Counted from the first letter of the stretch, positions 9,037-18,153 are shown. The stretch is DNA of 64,000 bases from Mariniflexile fucanivorans (GCF_004341235.1 NZ_SLUP01000002.1:434001-498000); one strand, 5' to 3'. Translations and numbers: made by a program. The notes: generated by a model from the sequence alone, not told the origin.

Positions 9037-12000
9037 TTAGCTTAAATATATTTTTTTGTTTTTAGCTAATTTTACCATTAAGCGTTCTCTTAATTTGGTA
9101 ATGTATTCGTCCAACTGTTCTGGTGTCTCAATGGTTGTTGGTGGCATTTCTGCAGCCAATGACACATCGATACTAGTGGTGTATTCTTTACCGGATTTTT
9201 TGGCTTCTGCTTTGGCTTTAAAGTCTATAAGTTTTTTAAAATTTTCAGATCTGAAATCGGAGGCTTTTAATTGGTAAATTTCTAGTTGCGATATTTCATG
9301 TTCCTTATGTATTTTATTTAATACATGGTCGGCATCTGCTGTTAAATTGGCTTCTGTTATACCTAACTCATTTTTCTTTAAAAGGATTTCACTAAAAATA
9401 GCTTCATAAGTTTGGATAACATCAGTTTTTAGAAATTTAATTTTTTCATTGATAGCATCGTATAATTCTTTATAGCCTTTTTTCATTTGGGGTAACTTAT
9501 CCCACGGCTCTTGATCGTTTTTAACGAAGTCTTTTAATTGATCTGCCACCACTTGAGCAGTTTCATCTAAAGCTGATAAGTTGTTTTTGTTATCTGCAAT
9601 AAAACCAACCAGTTTTTCATACGACTTAAAATTATAATCAATAAATTCCTCAATATATTTGAATGTGTCTCTGGATTCTTTAAGGTTTTCTTTTTGAGCT
9701 ATAACCTGTTCAACTACTTTTTCTAGATTTCTCTCATTATACAACTCACCTAAAGATTTATGATATTTTTTAAGATGTATAGCAAAAGGATAGACTTCAT
9801 ATTCCTCTTTCATACGATTTAGAGTGGTAAGCTGAGGCTCTAACTTACTTTTAAATGAAGAAACGGCTTCCTTAAAATCTGTGGTACTTGAAGGCACCAT
9901 GGTTTCGGCAAAAATCTCATCGTTTACAGTTTTGATAAACTTAATAACCTCATCTTTCGAGTGCTCCTTTTCCTTATGAATCGTTACTGCATCTCTTTCT
10001 CGGGAGTTTAGTACTTTATCTGCATAGAGTTCAAGCGTAATTTCCTCGTTACGCCATTCGAAACGTCTATAACCCTTTTTAGCAAGTTGCAACAATACAT
10101 CTAAAGTTGATATATCTTTCCAGCCATAAGGTGCTTTTTCAAATTGCTTAACAATATCTCCAACTACAGGACCTTCACCACTTAGGCTTAATTTATTGTT
10201 TACTTCATCCTCTGCCGGAGTTAATTCTGTAGAGGTTTTTGTTTGTCTTATTTTTGCATGTGCGAGTAATTCACTATTTGAAGAGGCATAAGCATTTGCT
10301 AATGAATTTTTTCTATAAACTGCCTGCATATGGTACTTGACCATTTCCTCAAATCTAAGAGCAGGCGTACTACCCGTTATTTCATTGGCTTGAATAACTT
10401 GATTACTTGAGATAAAAGCGGTATCCATAAACTTTTTTTCGAAGCGCAATTTTATTTCGCCTAACAATAGTTTATTCGTTTCTCTAAAATTGACTAAGGT
10501 TTCTGCTCTTGACCCTGTAGCAGCCGAAAAATTTCGACTAATGTATTTTTGGGTTCTCACATAATCGGATACTTTTGCAGCCAAATCCTTATCATTCTTA
10601 AACCAATCATGTATACCAATAATCATATCTTGAGAAGCAGTAGCGTGTGCTAATTGATCCAAATCAGTGCCATCATAAATTGAAAACCTTAGGTTAAAAT
10701 CGCCTCTAGAGCTAACTTCTTTATCATCTATGTTAAGAGCTATCTTAAAATTCCTATTACCCAAAGGCACACTTGGGTTTGGTTTCACCACTTTTTGAAT
10801 CACATCATCATAGAGATACGTTAAACGATCTTCATTGGTTATAGGTGAATTTTTTATAAGTTGAGCAACTTCAATTTCGTCCTCTTTTAAGAAACGATAC
10901 TTTCCTTCTGAAATTTGAATTATATTTTTAGAGACCAAAACGTTTAATACAGCTTCTACTTTTTTCTGCATTTCTAATTTTGGTGTATCCACCGCATCCA
11001 TAATCAACAACGAAATGTTTTCAATGGTTGAAGGGAAATTTACGCTTTGAATATCCCCTAAATTAGAAACCATAAATAACACATTGACTACACGACGTGC
11101 AAACGGATCATTTTTAACATCATCAATGTTGTACGCTTTATCTAATATCCCTCTGGCGTGATGCGTAAGGTTCTTTTCTAATTGCTCATTAAAAAATAGA
11201 TCAAATGGCACAAAATATCCAATGTTTTCATCTTTACATAAGTTAGCCGTAAAATGAGTGATTCCTAAAATGGCACGTTCGGTATTTTTCACGCCTTCAC
11301 CCACATAACCGACATTACTAAAGGATTCAAATACATCTGACACCAAACGGAATTGATAGGGCACAAACGGATAGGTTAGAAAGAAATCTTCTTTATTGGA
11401 ATAATTCTCATACAGGTCATGATCAAACACAAATTGGTTTTCAATAGCACCTTTAAAATCTTTGTAGTAATCGTTTAACTGACCTATACCCTCTGACTTT
11501 TTTGACAAGATTCTTCTTTTTGTAATATAAGCTGCATCCTGACTTTCTAATGAAATCATGGTTTCAAAACGCCCTAATATTTTCCCGAAATCTTCACCCT
11601 TATTATCGGTATTGTTGATTAAGTTAGATAAATCTTGTTGGGCTGTACATACCATCCAAACTTGTGTGCCAATTTGAGATCCAATTTCCTCTACGATTGT
11701 TTGTAAATTGAGTAATAGCGCTGTATTTGAGCCTATATATTGAGACACCTCATCTAATAGAAATAATAATCTATAATTATCATCCTTTGTTGCAAGGAAC
11801 TCTTTAATTTCTTTTATAAAAGCCTCAATAGTATAATCTTGGTTTTTATCTTGAATACTAGCTTTAATTGACTCTTTATCAATGTCTGTATCAAACTCTT
11901 TAGCAATTTCAATAACTTTGTCTAAATACATTCTTGTAAAACGTATTTGATTGCCGTCCCAATTTTCATTAAACGACGATTTAATTTTATCCTTAAACGC

Positions 12001-12546
12001 CTGAAATTGACCTTTTTCATCTAATGGTTTTTCAAGATATAATGCTAAAGCAATGTTGGTATTGTTATAACCTCTATGCTCATTCAATTTTTTATATAGC
12101 ACTCGAGTTATTCTTTCCTTTTCATCTTTATTATCCGCTACCGCATCGATATTAAACATGATTTCATCAATCTGTAATTTCTTTAAAGATGTTTTTAAAC
12201 TCGTTATTTGAGATGGGCTTGGTTCATCTAATGGATCCAATCGCTTTATAGAATCTTCAAATCGTTGTATTGCTTGATCATTAAATTTGTGATTTAAGCA
12301 ATAGAATAAGTATTTGATAAAATGAGATTTACCACTTCCATAATAACCACTAATCCAAACACCTGTTTTACCTTCTTTTTTAGTTGCAACGGCATTTAAA
12401 AACTTATATACATTTTTAGTAATACCTGGTGTAAACTCGTATTCATTAATCTCCTGATCAATGTAATACTCCTCCATTTCACTAACCACAACCGCAGGAT
12501 TAATTCTTCTGGTAATATCTTTATCGTATAACTTTTCAATACTCAT
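9037..12546 (-). CDS. brxC: BREX protein BrxC (AAA+ P-loop ATPase)
   Basis: 1169 aa, normal for BrxC/PglY. The Walker A motif GYYGSGKSH is at 67-75 and a Walker B-like strand LFLLDEVSQY at 261-270; the rest is a long, mostly helical tail (about 800-1150 rich in charged coiled-coil-like sequence). BrxC is an ATPase that assembles with BrxB, PglZ and PglX. The start ATG gives MSIEKLYDKDITRRINPAVV, the usual BrxC opening. It is followed 1 bp later by pglX and preceded by brxB with a 17-bp gap. No damage seen. Confidence 0.94.
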   Translation of the reverse strand: MSIEKLYDKDITRRINPAVVVSEMEEYYIDQEINEYEFTPGITKNVYKFLNAVATKKEGKTGVWISGYYGSGKSHFIKYLFYCLNHKFNDQAIQRFEDSIKRLDPLDEPSPSQITSLKTSLKKLQIDEIMFNIDAVADNKDEKERITRVLYKKLNEHRGYNNTNIALALYLEKPLDEKGQFQAFKDKIKSSFNENWDGNQIRFTRMYLDKVIEIAKEFDTDIDKESIKASIQDKNQDYTIEAFIKEIKEFLATKDDNYRLLFLLDEVSQYIGSNTALLLNLQTIVEEIGSQIGTQVWMVCTAQQDLSNLINNTDNKGEDFGKILGRFETMISLESQDAAYITKRRILSKKSEGIGQLNDYYKDFKGAIENQFVFDHDLYENYSNKEDFFLTYPFVPYQFRLVSDVFESFSNVGYVGEGVKNTERAILGITHFTANLCKDENIGYFVPFDLFFNEQLEKNLTHHARGILDKAYNIDDVKNDPFARRVVNVLFMVSNLGDIQSVNFPSTIENISLLIMDAVDTPKLEMQKKVEAVLNVLVSKNIIQISEGKYRFLKEDEIEVAQLIKNSPITNEDRLTYLYDDVIQKVVKPNPSVPLGNRNFKIALNIDDKEVSSRGDFNLRFSIYDGTDLDQLAHATASQDMIIGIHDWFKNDKDLAAKVSDYVRTQKYISRNFSAATGSRAETLVNFRETNKLLLGEIKLRFEKKFMDTAFISSNQVIQANEITGSTPALRFEEMVKYHMQAVYRKNSLANAYASSNSELLAHAKIRQTKTSTELTPAEDEVNNKLSLSGEGPVVGDIVKQFEKAPYGWKDISTLDVLLQLAKKGYRRFEWRNEEITLELYADKVLNSRERDAVTIHKEKEHSKDEVIKFIKTVNDEIFAETMVPSSTTDFKEAVSSFKSKLEPQLTTLNRMKEEYEVYPFAIHLKKYHKSLGELYNERNLEKVVEQVIAQKENLKESRDTFKYIEEFIDYNFKSYEKLVGFIADNKNNLSALDETAQVVADQLKDFVKNDQEPWDKLPQMKKGYKELYDAINEKIKFLKTDVIQTYEAIFSEILLKKNELGITEANLTADADHVLNKIHKEHEISQLEIYQLKASDFRSENFKKLIDFKAKAEAKKSGKEYTTSIDVSLAAEMPPTTIETPEQLDEYITKLRERLMVKLAKNKKIYLS

Positions 12547-12563
12547 AGTGATGCTATTTTATA

Positions 12564-13163
12564 TTATTCTCCTAATTGGTTGTTTAAATGATTAGCTCTG
12601 TACAAATTATCGTCGTTTAATTCATTGAACATGCTATAATTGGAATTTTCATAGGTTCCTGGATAAAACACAATCACCTTAAATTCCTTAATTAATTTTT
12701 CTGTTTTCTTTAAAAAATCTGAAGCTCTCAAATATGGAAAAGCAGTACCAAATCCATAAATAATCAAAAACACACGCTTCTCATTTTTTTCTTTGAAGTG
12801 ATCTTTTATTTTTTCCTCGAAATACTCGTAAAAACCATTATCAACCTCATCTAAAACCCAATTAAGAGCATCTTCGTAATCTTCTTTCTCTTTTTCTAAT
12901 ATTGAATCGAATATGGTTGATCCAGAAAAAGAATCAGCCTTTAAATAATTTATCAGTTCTTCATAAATATTTATAACCAAACAATCTAAATAATGATTAG
13001 GCCTCTTAAGCTTGTTTGTTAATTGAACTATTTGATCTCTAATCTCATATTCTAGTTCAGGCTTATAGGTATAGATGTAAGCCGGAAAAAATAAATTCCC
13101 AGTCCTAGGCTCCTGAAAGCCCTTGTCACTCATTAAGTCATAAATTTTATCTGCGCTATTCAT
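12564..13163 (-). CDS. brxB: BREX protein BrxB (DUF1788)
   Basis: 199 aa, matching the roughly 200-aa DUF1788/BrxB family. Recognisable parts are the central FLIIYGFGTAFPYLRASDFL and the late FKVIVFYPGTYENSNYSMFNELNDDNLYRAN, the most conserved block of the family. BrxB is a core type I BREX subunit that bridges BrxC and PglZ; no catalytic residues are known. It lies 6 bp after brxA and 17 bp before brxC in the same operon. Confidence 0.92.
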   Translation of the reverse strand: MNSADKIYDLMSDKGFQEPRTGNLFFPAYIYTYKPELEYEIRDQIVQLTNKLKRPNHYLDCLVINIYEELINYLKADSFSGSTIFDSILEKEKEDYEDALNWVLDEVDNGFYEYFEEKIKDHFKEKNEKRVFLIIYGFGTAFPYLRASDFLKKTEKLIKEFKVIVFYPGTYENSNYSMFNELNDDNLYRANHLNNQLGE

Positions 13164-13169
13164 TTCTTA

Positions 13170-13784
13170 TCAAAGTTGTTTTAATTCGTGATCTTTAAGA
13201 AATATGGCTTTTAAAAACCAAGTGTCTCCATTTTTTATTATGGCTTTTAATATGGATTCATCAAAATCCATTTTTTTTAATTGCCCTTTTTGAATCAAAC
13301 CCAATTGTTTTAACATTTTTATAGCAACTTGACTCAATTTATTTCTAGTGTTTTCCGTAATATCCATTAGTTCATTATGCTTACCCATTTTTTTATAAAT
13401 AAAATTCTGGAAGTCATCAGAATCCAAATCAAGATCAATATTATTCCATTTATATAAAACAACTTCTAACATAAAATCCGCTAATAAATCATATAACTTA
13501 CAAGCTGCATAAAACAGAATTAGTTTTTTATTGGACTCATCAGAAATTGCAAATAATTCAATGAAACTACTATCATTTAAAGCTCGAAGTCTTTTTTCTA
13601 ACTCTTGCTTAATACGCTTTCTTGAAGCTTCTGCATTATGAGGTAAAAACTCTTGTTTAAGTTCTTCATTTCCTAACAAAAACTCTTTAATATCATCAAT
13701 AGCATTGATTACAAATGGCGCTTCTTTATACAGAAGTGCACCACTTGTAAATCCCGTACTATATTTTTTTAATTCGTTAGTCAA
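13170..13784 (-). CDS. brxA: BREX protein BrxA (DUF1819)
   Basis: 204 aa with the BrxA/DUF1819 N-terminal signature KKYSTGFTSGALLYKEA. The rest is helical with a likely winged-helix tail (DITENTRNKLSQVAIKMLKQLGLI near 140-163). BrxA is a small DNA-binding core component, structurally similar to the RNA-polymerase-inhibiting NusB-like fold reported for BrxA proteins. It is encoded first among the core genes, 11 bp after the DUF2130 gene, and 6 bp before brxB. Confidence 0.9.
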   Translation of the reverse strand: MTNELKKYSTGFTSGALLYKEAPFVINAIDDIKEFLLGNEELKQEFLPHNAEASRKRIKQELEKRLRALNDSSFIELFAISDESNKKLILFYAACKLYDLLADFMLEVVLYKWNNIDLDLDSDDFQNFIYKKMGKHNELMDITENTRNKLSQVAIKMLKQLGLIQKGQLKKMDFDESILKAIIKNGDTWFLKAIFLKDHELKQL

Positions 13785-13795
13785 ATCTTGTTTAT

Positions 13796-15055
13796 TTACT
13801 GAATTAATATTTGGTCTTCAGTTTCCAACTCCAAAGCTTTGATGGATTGAACCGCGTTTCCAGCTATGCCTTTTATAGAGCCATACATACCGACTGTATT
13901 ATTAATTACCTTTTCAATTTGTTTTTCTCTTTGAGTCCATATACGTTTCATTGAATTTTTTTCAGAATTGAGATCGTTTTGCATTTGCGTAAATCCTTCT
14001 ACAATGCCTTCAATTTGAAGCTTAAACTCATTGCTAGTTAGAAAATCATACAACATGGCCATTTTGTCCCCTCGATTCTCTTGGGATACGATGGCATTGC
14101 TTATTTGAATCACCGATTGACGCAAAACAGCACTTAAACCCTTAAATTCTTCATAAGTGCAAATCCAGATGCCATCTCTCATTCCCATGCGCTCCATATC
14201 CGAAGGCATGACCTCTGTAACCAAAACTCCAATATGGGCTTTCTTTTCTCTAATATCATTTTTAAACTTTTCAATCCATGCTGACTGGAAAGCTTTAGTA
14301 CGCTTACTTTCATAATAGATTTTACCACAGTTTTGTTGTTCTCTGGTGTTAACTATTTGAAGACAGTCAGCTCCATTGGCTCCTTTTTTAACTTCATCTA
14401 TTACATCTAAAGGAAAGTTTTGTGCCAGCCATTCCTCCATAGCTAACTCTTGCACCTCCCCTTGCAATTGCATAGACCCCTGCTCATGTTTACGTTGCAT
14501 CTCTTCCATGAGTTTTTTCTGATCGGCTAACTTTTTCTCAAACTCTTTTATTTTTAATTCATTAGCCTCATCTGATGCTTTCTTAATTTTTTCCTTCTCT
14601 TGAGATAAGGTAAGATTAAGCTCTGCTTGTAACTGAGCAGACAAACTATCTTTTAACTCATCTTTTTCTCGCTTCAATTTTTCAATTTCAGCCTTACTCT
14701 TGTTAAGTTCTTTAAGTTTTTCAGATTTCTCATTCAACTCTTTATTAAGTATATCAAACTGTTCTGAATTTTCTTCTTGCAGCTTTAATTTCATTTTTGC
14801 TTCTTCAGCAATAAGACTTTCCTTCAACTTTTTATTTAGCACCTCCTGAAAATGAGCAACATCCTGTTTCTTTTTCGCTTCAAAAGCCTCTTTTTCTTGA
14901 ACAAATTGAACCTCCTTTGCTTTCAAAGCTTTTTTAGAAGCAACTTCTTTGGCTAGAAATTCTTTACGAATAGCATCTTCCAATTGATGTGTCAAAATAT
15001 CGTTAACATCAATTAATTCATTACATTTTGGACAGGTGATTTGCGTATTCATCAT
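13796..15055 (-). CDS. DUF2130 protein, coiled coil with nuclease-like C-terminal domain
   Basis: 419 aa. It starts MMNTQITCPKCNELID, a CxxC knuckle with no second Cys pair in view. Residues about 25-200 form a long Lys/Glu coiled coil. The C-terminal DUF2130 domain (about 205-370) contains GADCLQIV, then IYYESKRTKAFQSAW. The Asp...Glu-x-Lys spacing resembles a PD-(D/E)XK nuclease core; this is my reading, not a proven activity. The gene lies between the brxR-like regulator and brxA, with an operator-like inverted repeat just upstream and 11 bp to brxA, so it is co-transcribed with BREX. It is not a standard BREX subunit, so an accessory nuclease or a DNA-end-sensing role is possible. Either of the two adjacent ATGs may be used. 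Confidence 0.82.
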   Translation of the reverse strand: MMNTQITCPKCNELIDVNDILTHQLEDAIRKEFLAKEVASKKALKAKEVQFVQEKEAFEAKKKQDVAHFQEVLNKKLKESLIAEEAKMKLKLQEENSEQFDILNKELNEKSEKLKELNKSKAEIEKLKREKDELKDSLSAQLQAELNLTLSQEKEKIKKASDEANELKIKEFEKKLADQKKLMEEMQRKHEQGSMQLQGEVQELAMEEWLAQNFPLDVIDEVKKGANGADCLQIVNTREQQNCGKIYYESKRTKAFQSAWIEKFKNDIREKKAHIGVLVTEVMPSDMERMGMRDGIWICTYEEFKGLSAVLRQSVIQISNAIVSQENRGDKMAMLYDFLTSNEFKLQIEGIVEGFTQMQNDLNSEKNSMKRIWTQREKQIEKVINNTVGMYGSIKGIAGNAVQSIKALELETEDQILIQ

Positions 15056-15090
15056 TATTTAATTTTAAAGTTCGATACAAACATCAAACT

Positions 15091-15117
15091 AAAGCATGCA
15101 ATGCATCTGCATACTAA
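15091..15117. promoter_or_regulatory. Operator-like inverted repeat O2 (BrxR candidate)
   Basis: On the + strand AAAGCATGCA, 7 bp, TGCATACTAA. The right arm matches the O1 arm in 9 of 10 bases and the spacer is the same length. It overlaps the brxR stop codon and ends 35 bp upstream of the DUF2130 start, so it could control an internal promoter for the operon. Confidence 0.6.
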
Positions 15118-16115
15118 TAAATTTCATTCATTAAACGTATTTTTTCTTTTAATTCACTTCTAACTTCAACTGGCGAAACCACTTCAACATCTTCACCAAA
15201 GGACAATATTAGTTGGTATAACTCTGGATTGGGCATCACTTCTATTTGTACTGTTAATCCTGATTTATCTGACTTATCTAACTTCTGCGTACCGTGTAAT
15301 GGCTTGGTTAACACGTAATTAATTCGTTTCTCCAAAAATTTAAGTTTCACTATTTCCAACATACCTCCAACGGGCTTTGTTACGCCAATTATATCATCGA
15401 AATAATCAATCCAATTTATGGATGATTCTTGAAAACTATTTGAGGTTTCCCGTAAACTATTAATTCGATCTAAAGGATAATTAGATAAATCTTTATACTT
15501 TTCATTATAACAAAACAAAAACCATCTATTATTATGTTGTTTTAAATGATACGGGTGTACATGCAACACTTCGGCGTCTTTATTGTAGGGCTGATATTCA
15601 ATCTCAATAACATGTCTTTTTATAATCTGATTAAAAAGTATTCCAATAAATTCACGTCCTTTTAAATCTTGATTTTCCTGATAACTTATCGCTCCATTAT
15701 CTCCACTTTTAACCAAATTAAATGCTAATTCCATTCTAGGGATTAACTCTTCCAACCAGTTAAATTCTTCTCTATATTTGTATCTGGATAGAATAGCCAA
15801 TGTAGTCTCTAATTGTTCGGAATCGTTTTGGTTTAAGGGATGATTTGCTAAAGAAAAATTTCGGTCTTTATATCTAAAAATGCGCTTCTTTAAGAGTTTA
15901 AGGTTCTCATCAAGTTCGATGTTGTATCCTTCATTAGATTTCATATGCGCAATATCATATTGTAATTGCCGCAATTGTATACCTTCTGTCCCTAAATCAT
16001 ATAATTTATTATTAACCTCTTCAAGTAAATCTTCATATACAAATTCTCTGCTAAAATTACTAAAGCATCTGTCTAGAATTGTATAACGGATTTGAGCGTG
16101 CCTATTCGTTGACAT
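15114..16115 (-). CDS. brxR: WYL-domain transcriptional regulator, BrxR-like
   Basis: 333 aa: an N-terminal winged helix-turn-helix (about 1-95, MSTNRHAQIRYTILDRCFSN), a WYL domain in the middle (about 150-240, with HPYHLKQHNNRWFLFCYNE and YPLDRI), and a C-terminal extension. BrxR proteins of this layout repress type I BREX operons by binding inverted repeats upstream of their own gene. Position at the head of the operon and two matching inverted repeats (16226-16252 and 15091-15117) support the same role here. It acts as a dimer by family precedent; the ligand sensed by WYL is unknown. Confidence 0.88.
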   Translation of the reverse strand: MSTNRHAQIRYTILDRCFSNFSREFVYEDLLEEVNNKLYDLGTEGIQLRQLQYDIAHMKSNEGYNIELDENLKLLKKRIFRYKDRNFSLANHPLNQNDSEQLETTLAILSRYKYREEFNWLEELIPRMELAFNLVKSGDNGAISYQENQDLKGREFIGILFNQIIKRHVIEIEYQPYNKDAEVLHVHPYHLKQHNNRWFLFCYNEKYKDLSNYPLDRINSLRETSNSFQESSINWIDYFDDIIGVTKPVGGMLEIVKLKFLEKRINYVLTKPLHGTQKLDKSDKSGLTVQIEVMPNPELYQLILSFGEDVEVVSPVEVRSELKEKIRLMNEIY

Positions 16116-16225
16116 TAATAAAAAACGATTAAATATTGAGCTATTTTTAATTCTTTAAGGGAAAATAAAAGTAATGAACTTTTCTTGATAAGAACCAAAT
16201 AAACATCAGTTTTTTCATCTATTTT

Positions 16226-16252
16226 TTAATATGCACTTGTACTGCATATTAA
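16226..16252. promoter_or_regulatory. Operator-like perfect inverted repeat O1 upstream of brxR
   Basis: TTAATATGCA, a 7-bp spacer, then TGCATATTAA: a perfect 10-bp inverted repeat about 110 bp upstream of the brxR start. The same layout recurs at 15091-15117. It is a good candidate for BrxR autoregulation. The remainder of this 480-bp gap holds only the 152-bp repeat at 16316 and a 28-codon ORF inside it. Confidence 0.65.
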
Positions 16253-16315
16253 CCCGACATATTTGCTTAAAATTAAAGAAATAATGAAACAATATTCAGC
16301 CGTTAGCATCAAGGA

Positions 16316-16466
16316 TGCAAAAAACGGCAAGACAATACCACCCTCGGCAGAAAAAAGTGAACAAAGTTAAATTATCAATATCTCATTGTATTTTATTTGT
16401 TTAAAGCCGTAAATGATCTGGTTCAAATTATCCGGTTTTAATGTTCTCATCATCCGTCCCATCCTG
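16316..16466 (+). repeat. 152-bp dispersed repeat, copy A
   Basis: Begins TGCAAAAAACGGCAAGACAA and ends CATCCGTCCCATCCTG. It aligns over its whole length with 21973-22126 and 50242-50393, all in the same orientation. An internal block, CCACCCTCGGCAGAAAAAAG, resembles the block at 25091-25113, which looks like an IS21-type end. It lies between the BREX operon and the recombinase gene. No ORF of substance; probably a non-autonomous mobile repeat or IS relic. Confidence 0.75.
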
Positions 16467-16594
16467 TTACGCCTTTGCTATCATATAAATTTGGGTGAAA
16501 GATGTACAATTGTTATGTGTAGTTTAAATTGAAAAGAAGGTCGGCATTTGTACCTGATACCTTCATAAAAAAACAACTTTTCTATGATTTTAAG

Positions 16595-17797
16595 CTAAAA
16601 ATTAATAACCTTATCAAGTGCTTCATCGGTATCCTTTTGAAGAAAATTGGATTGATACATTATGGTGGTTGTAACCGAAGAATGTCTGTATAACCTCTGT
16701 AACATTTGAATAGGAATTTTGTCGCCAGAAATATTCCCGAAACTATGACGTGCAATATGCATACTCATTTTCTTGTCTATGCCGGCCTTTTCCGCAATTA
16801 GCTCCAACCTTCTATTAAAATTCCTTGTTGCAGTTTTTATTCTGGTTCGTAAAAATCTATTATCATTAATATCCACCCCTTCCAACTCCTTAAATAAAAA
16901 TACTGAATCATCATTTCTTTCCAATTTATTTAAAATTTTAAAAACTTTATCAGGTACTTTTAAAGATACTAGTTTACTGTTTTTGTCCATTCTATAATAT
17001 AAACGGTCATCTATAAAATCTTTCCATTTTAATTGGAGCACATCACTTACTCGAATTCCTGCAAAATAAAAACTTAATAACCATGCAGACAAGGCGTATT
17101 CTTGGGCTTTTGTTAGATCTTCAACATTTTCTAAAGCGGTTATTTCTGCCATATTTAAACCAATCTTTTGGGTTTCAGGAAACTTTATCGGGTATTTACC
17201 TTTTCCAAAAGGATATAACTTGACATCCGCTGAACAATTTGTTATTGCCAAGTTAAAAACGGTTCTAATGGTAATCATGTAATTTATAACTGTGCGTCTA
17301 GAAAGATTACGCTTACTGAGCAAAAAGTTCTCAAATTCCATAATTAATTCAATATTTATTTCAGTAAAAAACAGTTTATCCTTTTTAAGAAATTCTTTAA
17401 AAACTTCCACTCGCCTAGTTTCAATATCCAATTGGTGAAATTTCTTCCTGTTTTCAATATTTTTCAAATAAGCTTTCGCAACTTTAAAAAAATCACTTTC
17501 ATTATTTGAAACCATTTGTTTCTTTATCTTTTTTGAAGAAAGGTGTTCTTCTTTTATTTCAGCGTTTAACAAACTTTTATTCGCTTTGGATAATTTACTA
17601 ATAATAAGTTGATTGATTTCTAAATAATCTGGATGGGAATTTTTTACACGACCATTTTTAGAATCCCATTGATTCAATTTAATTGCCTGCCCCAAATAAA
17701 GATATGAAGGTTTTCTATCTTTAATGATCCTTATCGATATAGGATGCAGATTTTTTGAATTCGGTCTTTTGACCAAAAAAGGAGATACGGAAGACAT
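16595..17797 (-). CDS. Tyrosine recombinase / island integrase
   Basis: 400 aa. N-terminal arm-type DNA-binding region (1-60, PNSKNLHPISIRIIKDRKP), SAM-like core-binding domain (about 105-205) and catalytic domain (about 215-400). The catalytic residues are all visible: Arg249 in AGIRVSD, His347 and Arg350 in HIARHSF, His372 in RHSS, and nucleophile Tyr381 in IMYQSNF. It resembles integrases of Bacteroidetes conjugative elements and genomic islands. The start codon lies about 165 bp from the tRNA-Met-like att fragment at 17961, the usual layout for an island that inserts at a tRNA end. It probably moved the BREX-carrying island. Confidence 0.9.
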   Translation of the reverse strand: MSSVSPFLVKRPNSKNLHPISIRIIKDRKPSYLYLGQAIKLNQWDSKNGRVKNSHPDYLEINQLIISKLSKANKSLLNAEIKEEHLSSKKIKKQMVSNNESDFFKVAKAYLKNIENRKKFHQLDIETRRVEVFKEFLKKDKLFFTEINIELIMEFENFLLSKRNLSRRTVINYMITIRTVFNLAITNCSADVKLYPFGKGKYPIKFPETQKIGLNMAEITALENVEDLTKAQEYALSAWLLSFYFAGIRVSDVLQLKWKDFIDDRLYYRMDKNSKLVSLKVPDKVFKILNKLERNDDSVFLFKELEGVDINDNRFLRTRIKTATRNFNRRLELIAEKAGIDKKMSMHIARHSFGNISGDKIPIQMLQRLYRHSSVTTTIMYQSNFLQKDTDEALDKVINF

Positions 17798-17960
17798 AAC
17801 TGGTCGATTTTAAATCAATGTACAATTCTTGAAATTAAAGCTCTGCTAAAACATAGCTAAAACATTATATGATATCAAACGCCATCATTTAACATCATAG
17901 AATATTGAAAGCGCTTTAAATTATTGATTTTAAAGGTATTTGTATTAAAACGAGATACAA

Positions 17961-18016
17961 CGCTCTCAATTCATAACCCGGAGGTCGGGGGATCGTGCCC
18001 CCCTCTCGCTACAAGG
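17961..18016 (+). other. tRNA-Met 3'-half fragment, probable att site 1
   Basis: TTCATAACCCGGAGGTCG (a CAT anticodon loop followed by the stem and variable loop), then a 5-bp GGGGG/CCCCC arm and TCTCGCTAC, ending as a tRNA-Met 3' half would. No 5' half precedes it, the 7-base loop ATCGTGC is not a normal T-loop, and the preceding CTCTCAAT cannot pair as an anticodon stem, so it is not a working tRNA. A near-identical copy is at 26910-26964 (3 differences in 56). Reads as an attR left by integration at a tRNA gene. Confidence 0.65.
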
Positions 18017-18018
18017 CA

Positions 18019-18068
18019 AACCCATTGACAAACAGGTACTTAAAACCTTTGTCAATGGGTTATTTTTT
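18019..18068 (+). terminator. Rho-independent terminator after the tRNA fragment
   Basis: AACCCATTGACAAA and TTTGTCAATGGGTT form a perfect 14-bp stem around a 15-base loop, followed by ATTTTTTT. It directly follows the tRNA-like fragment, as a tRNA gene terminator would. Confidence 0.85.
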
Positions 18069-18105
18069 TGATATATTGCATACCGCATACAGTACCGCAT
18101 ACGAA

Positions 18106-18129
18106 GGATCAAGGGATCAAGGGATCAAG
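18106..18129. repeat. Short tandem repeat GGATCAAG at the IS edge
   Basis: Three head-to-tail copies of an 8-9 base unit, GGATCAAG(G), directly outside the IS end sequence GATCAAGACCAAAAGTTGTG. Two overlapping TACCGCATAC copies lie just before it (18081-18102). Probably slippage or repeated insertion at the IS boundary. Confidence 0.6.
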
Positions 18130-18153
18130 ACCAAAAGTTGTGGGATTTTATAA

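Noticed and set aside
16284-16370. 28-codon ORF MKQYSAVSIKDAK...
   Set aside because: It runs into the dispersed repeat and its end is set by the repeat sequence; no sign of a gene in the other copies.
17961-18016. A functional tRNA gene
   Set aside because: Only the 3' half is present, the T-loop is abnormal and the anticodon stem cannot pair, so it is recorded as an att fragment.
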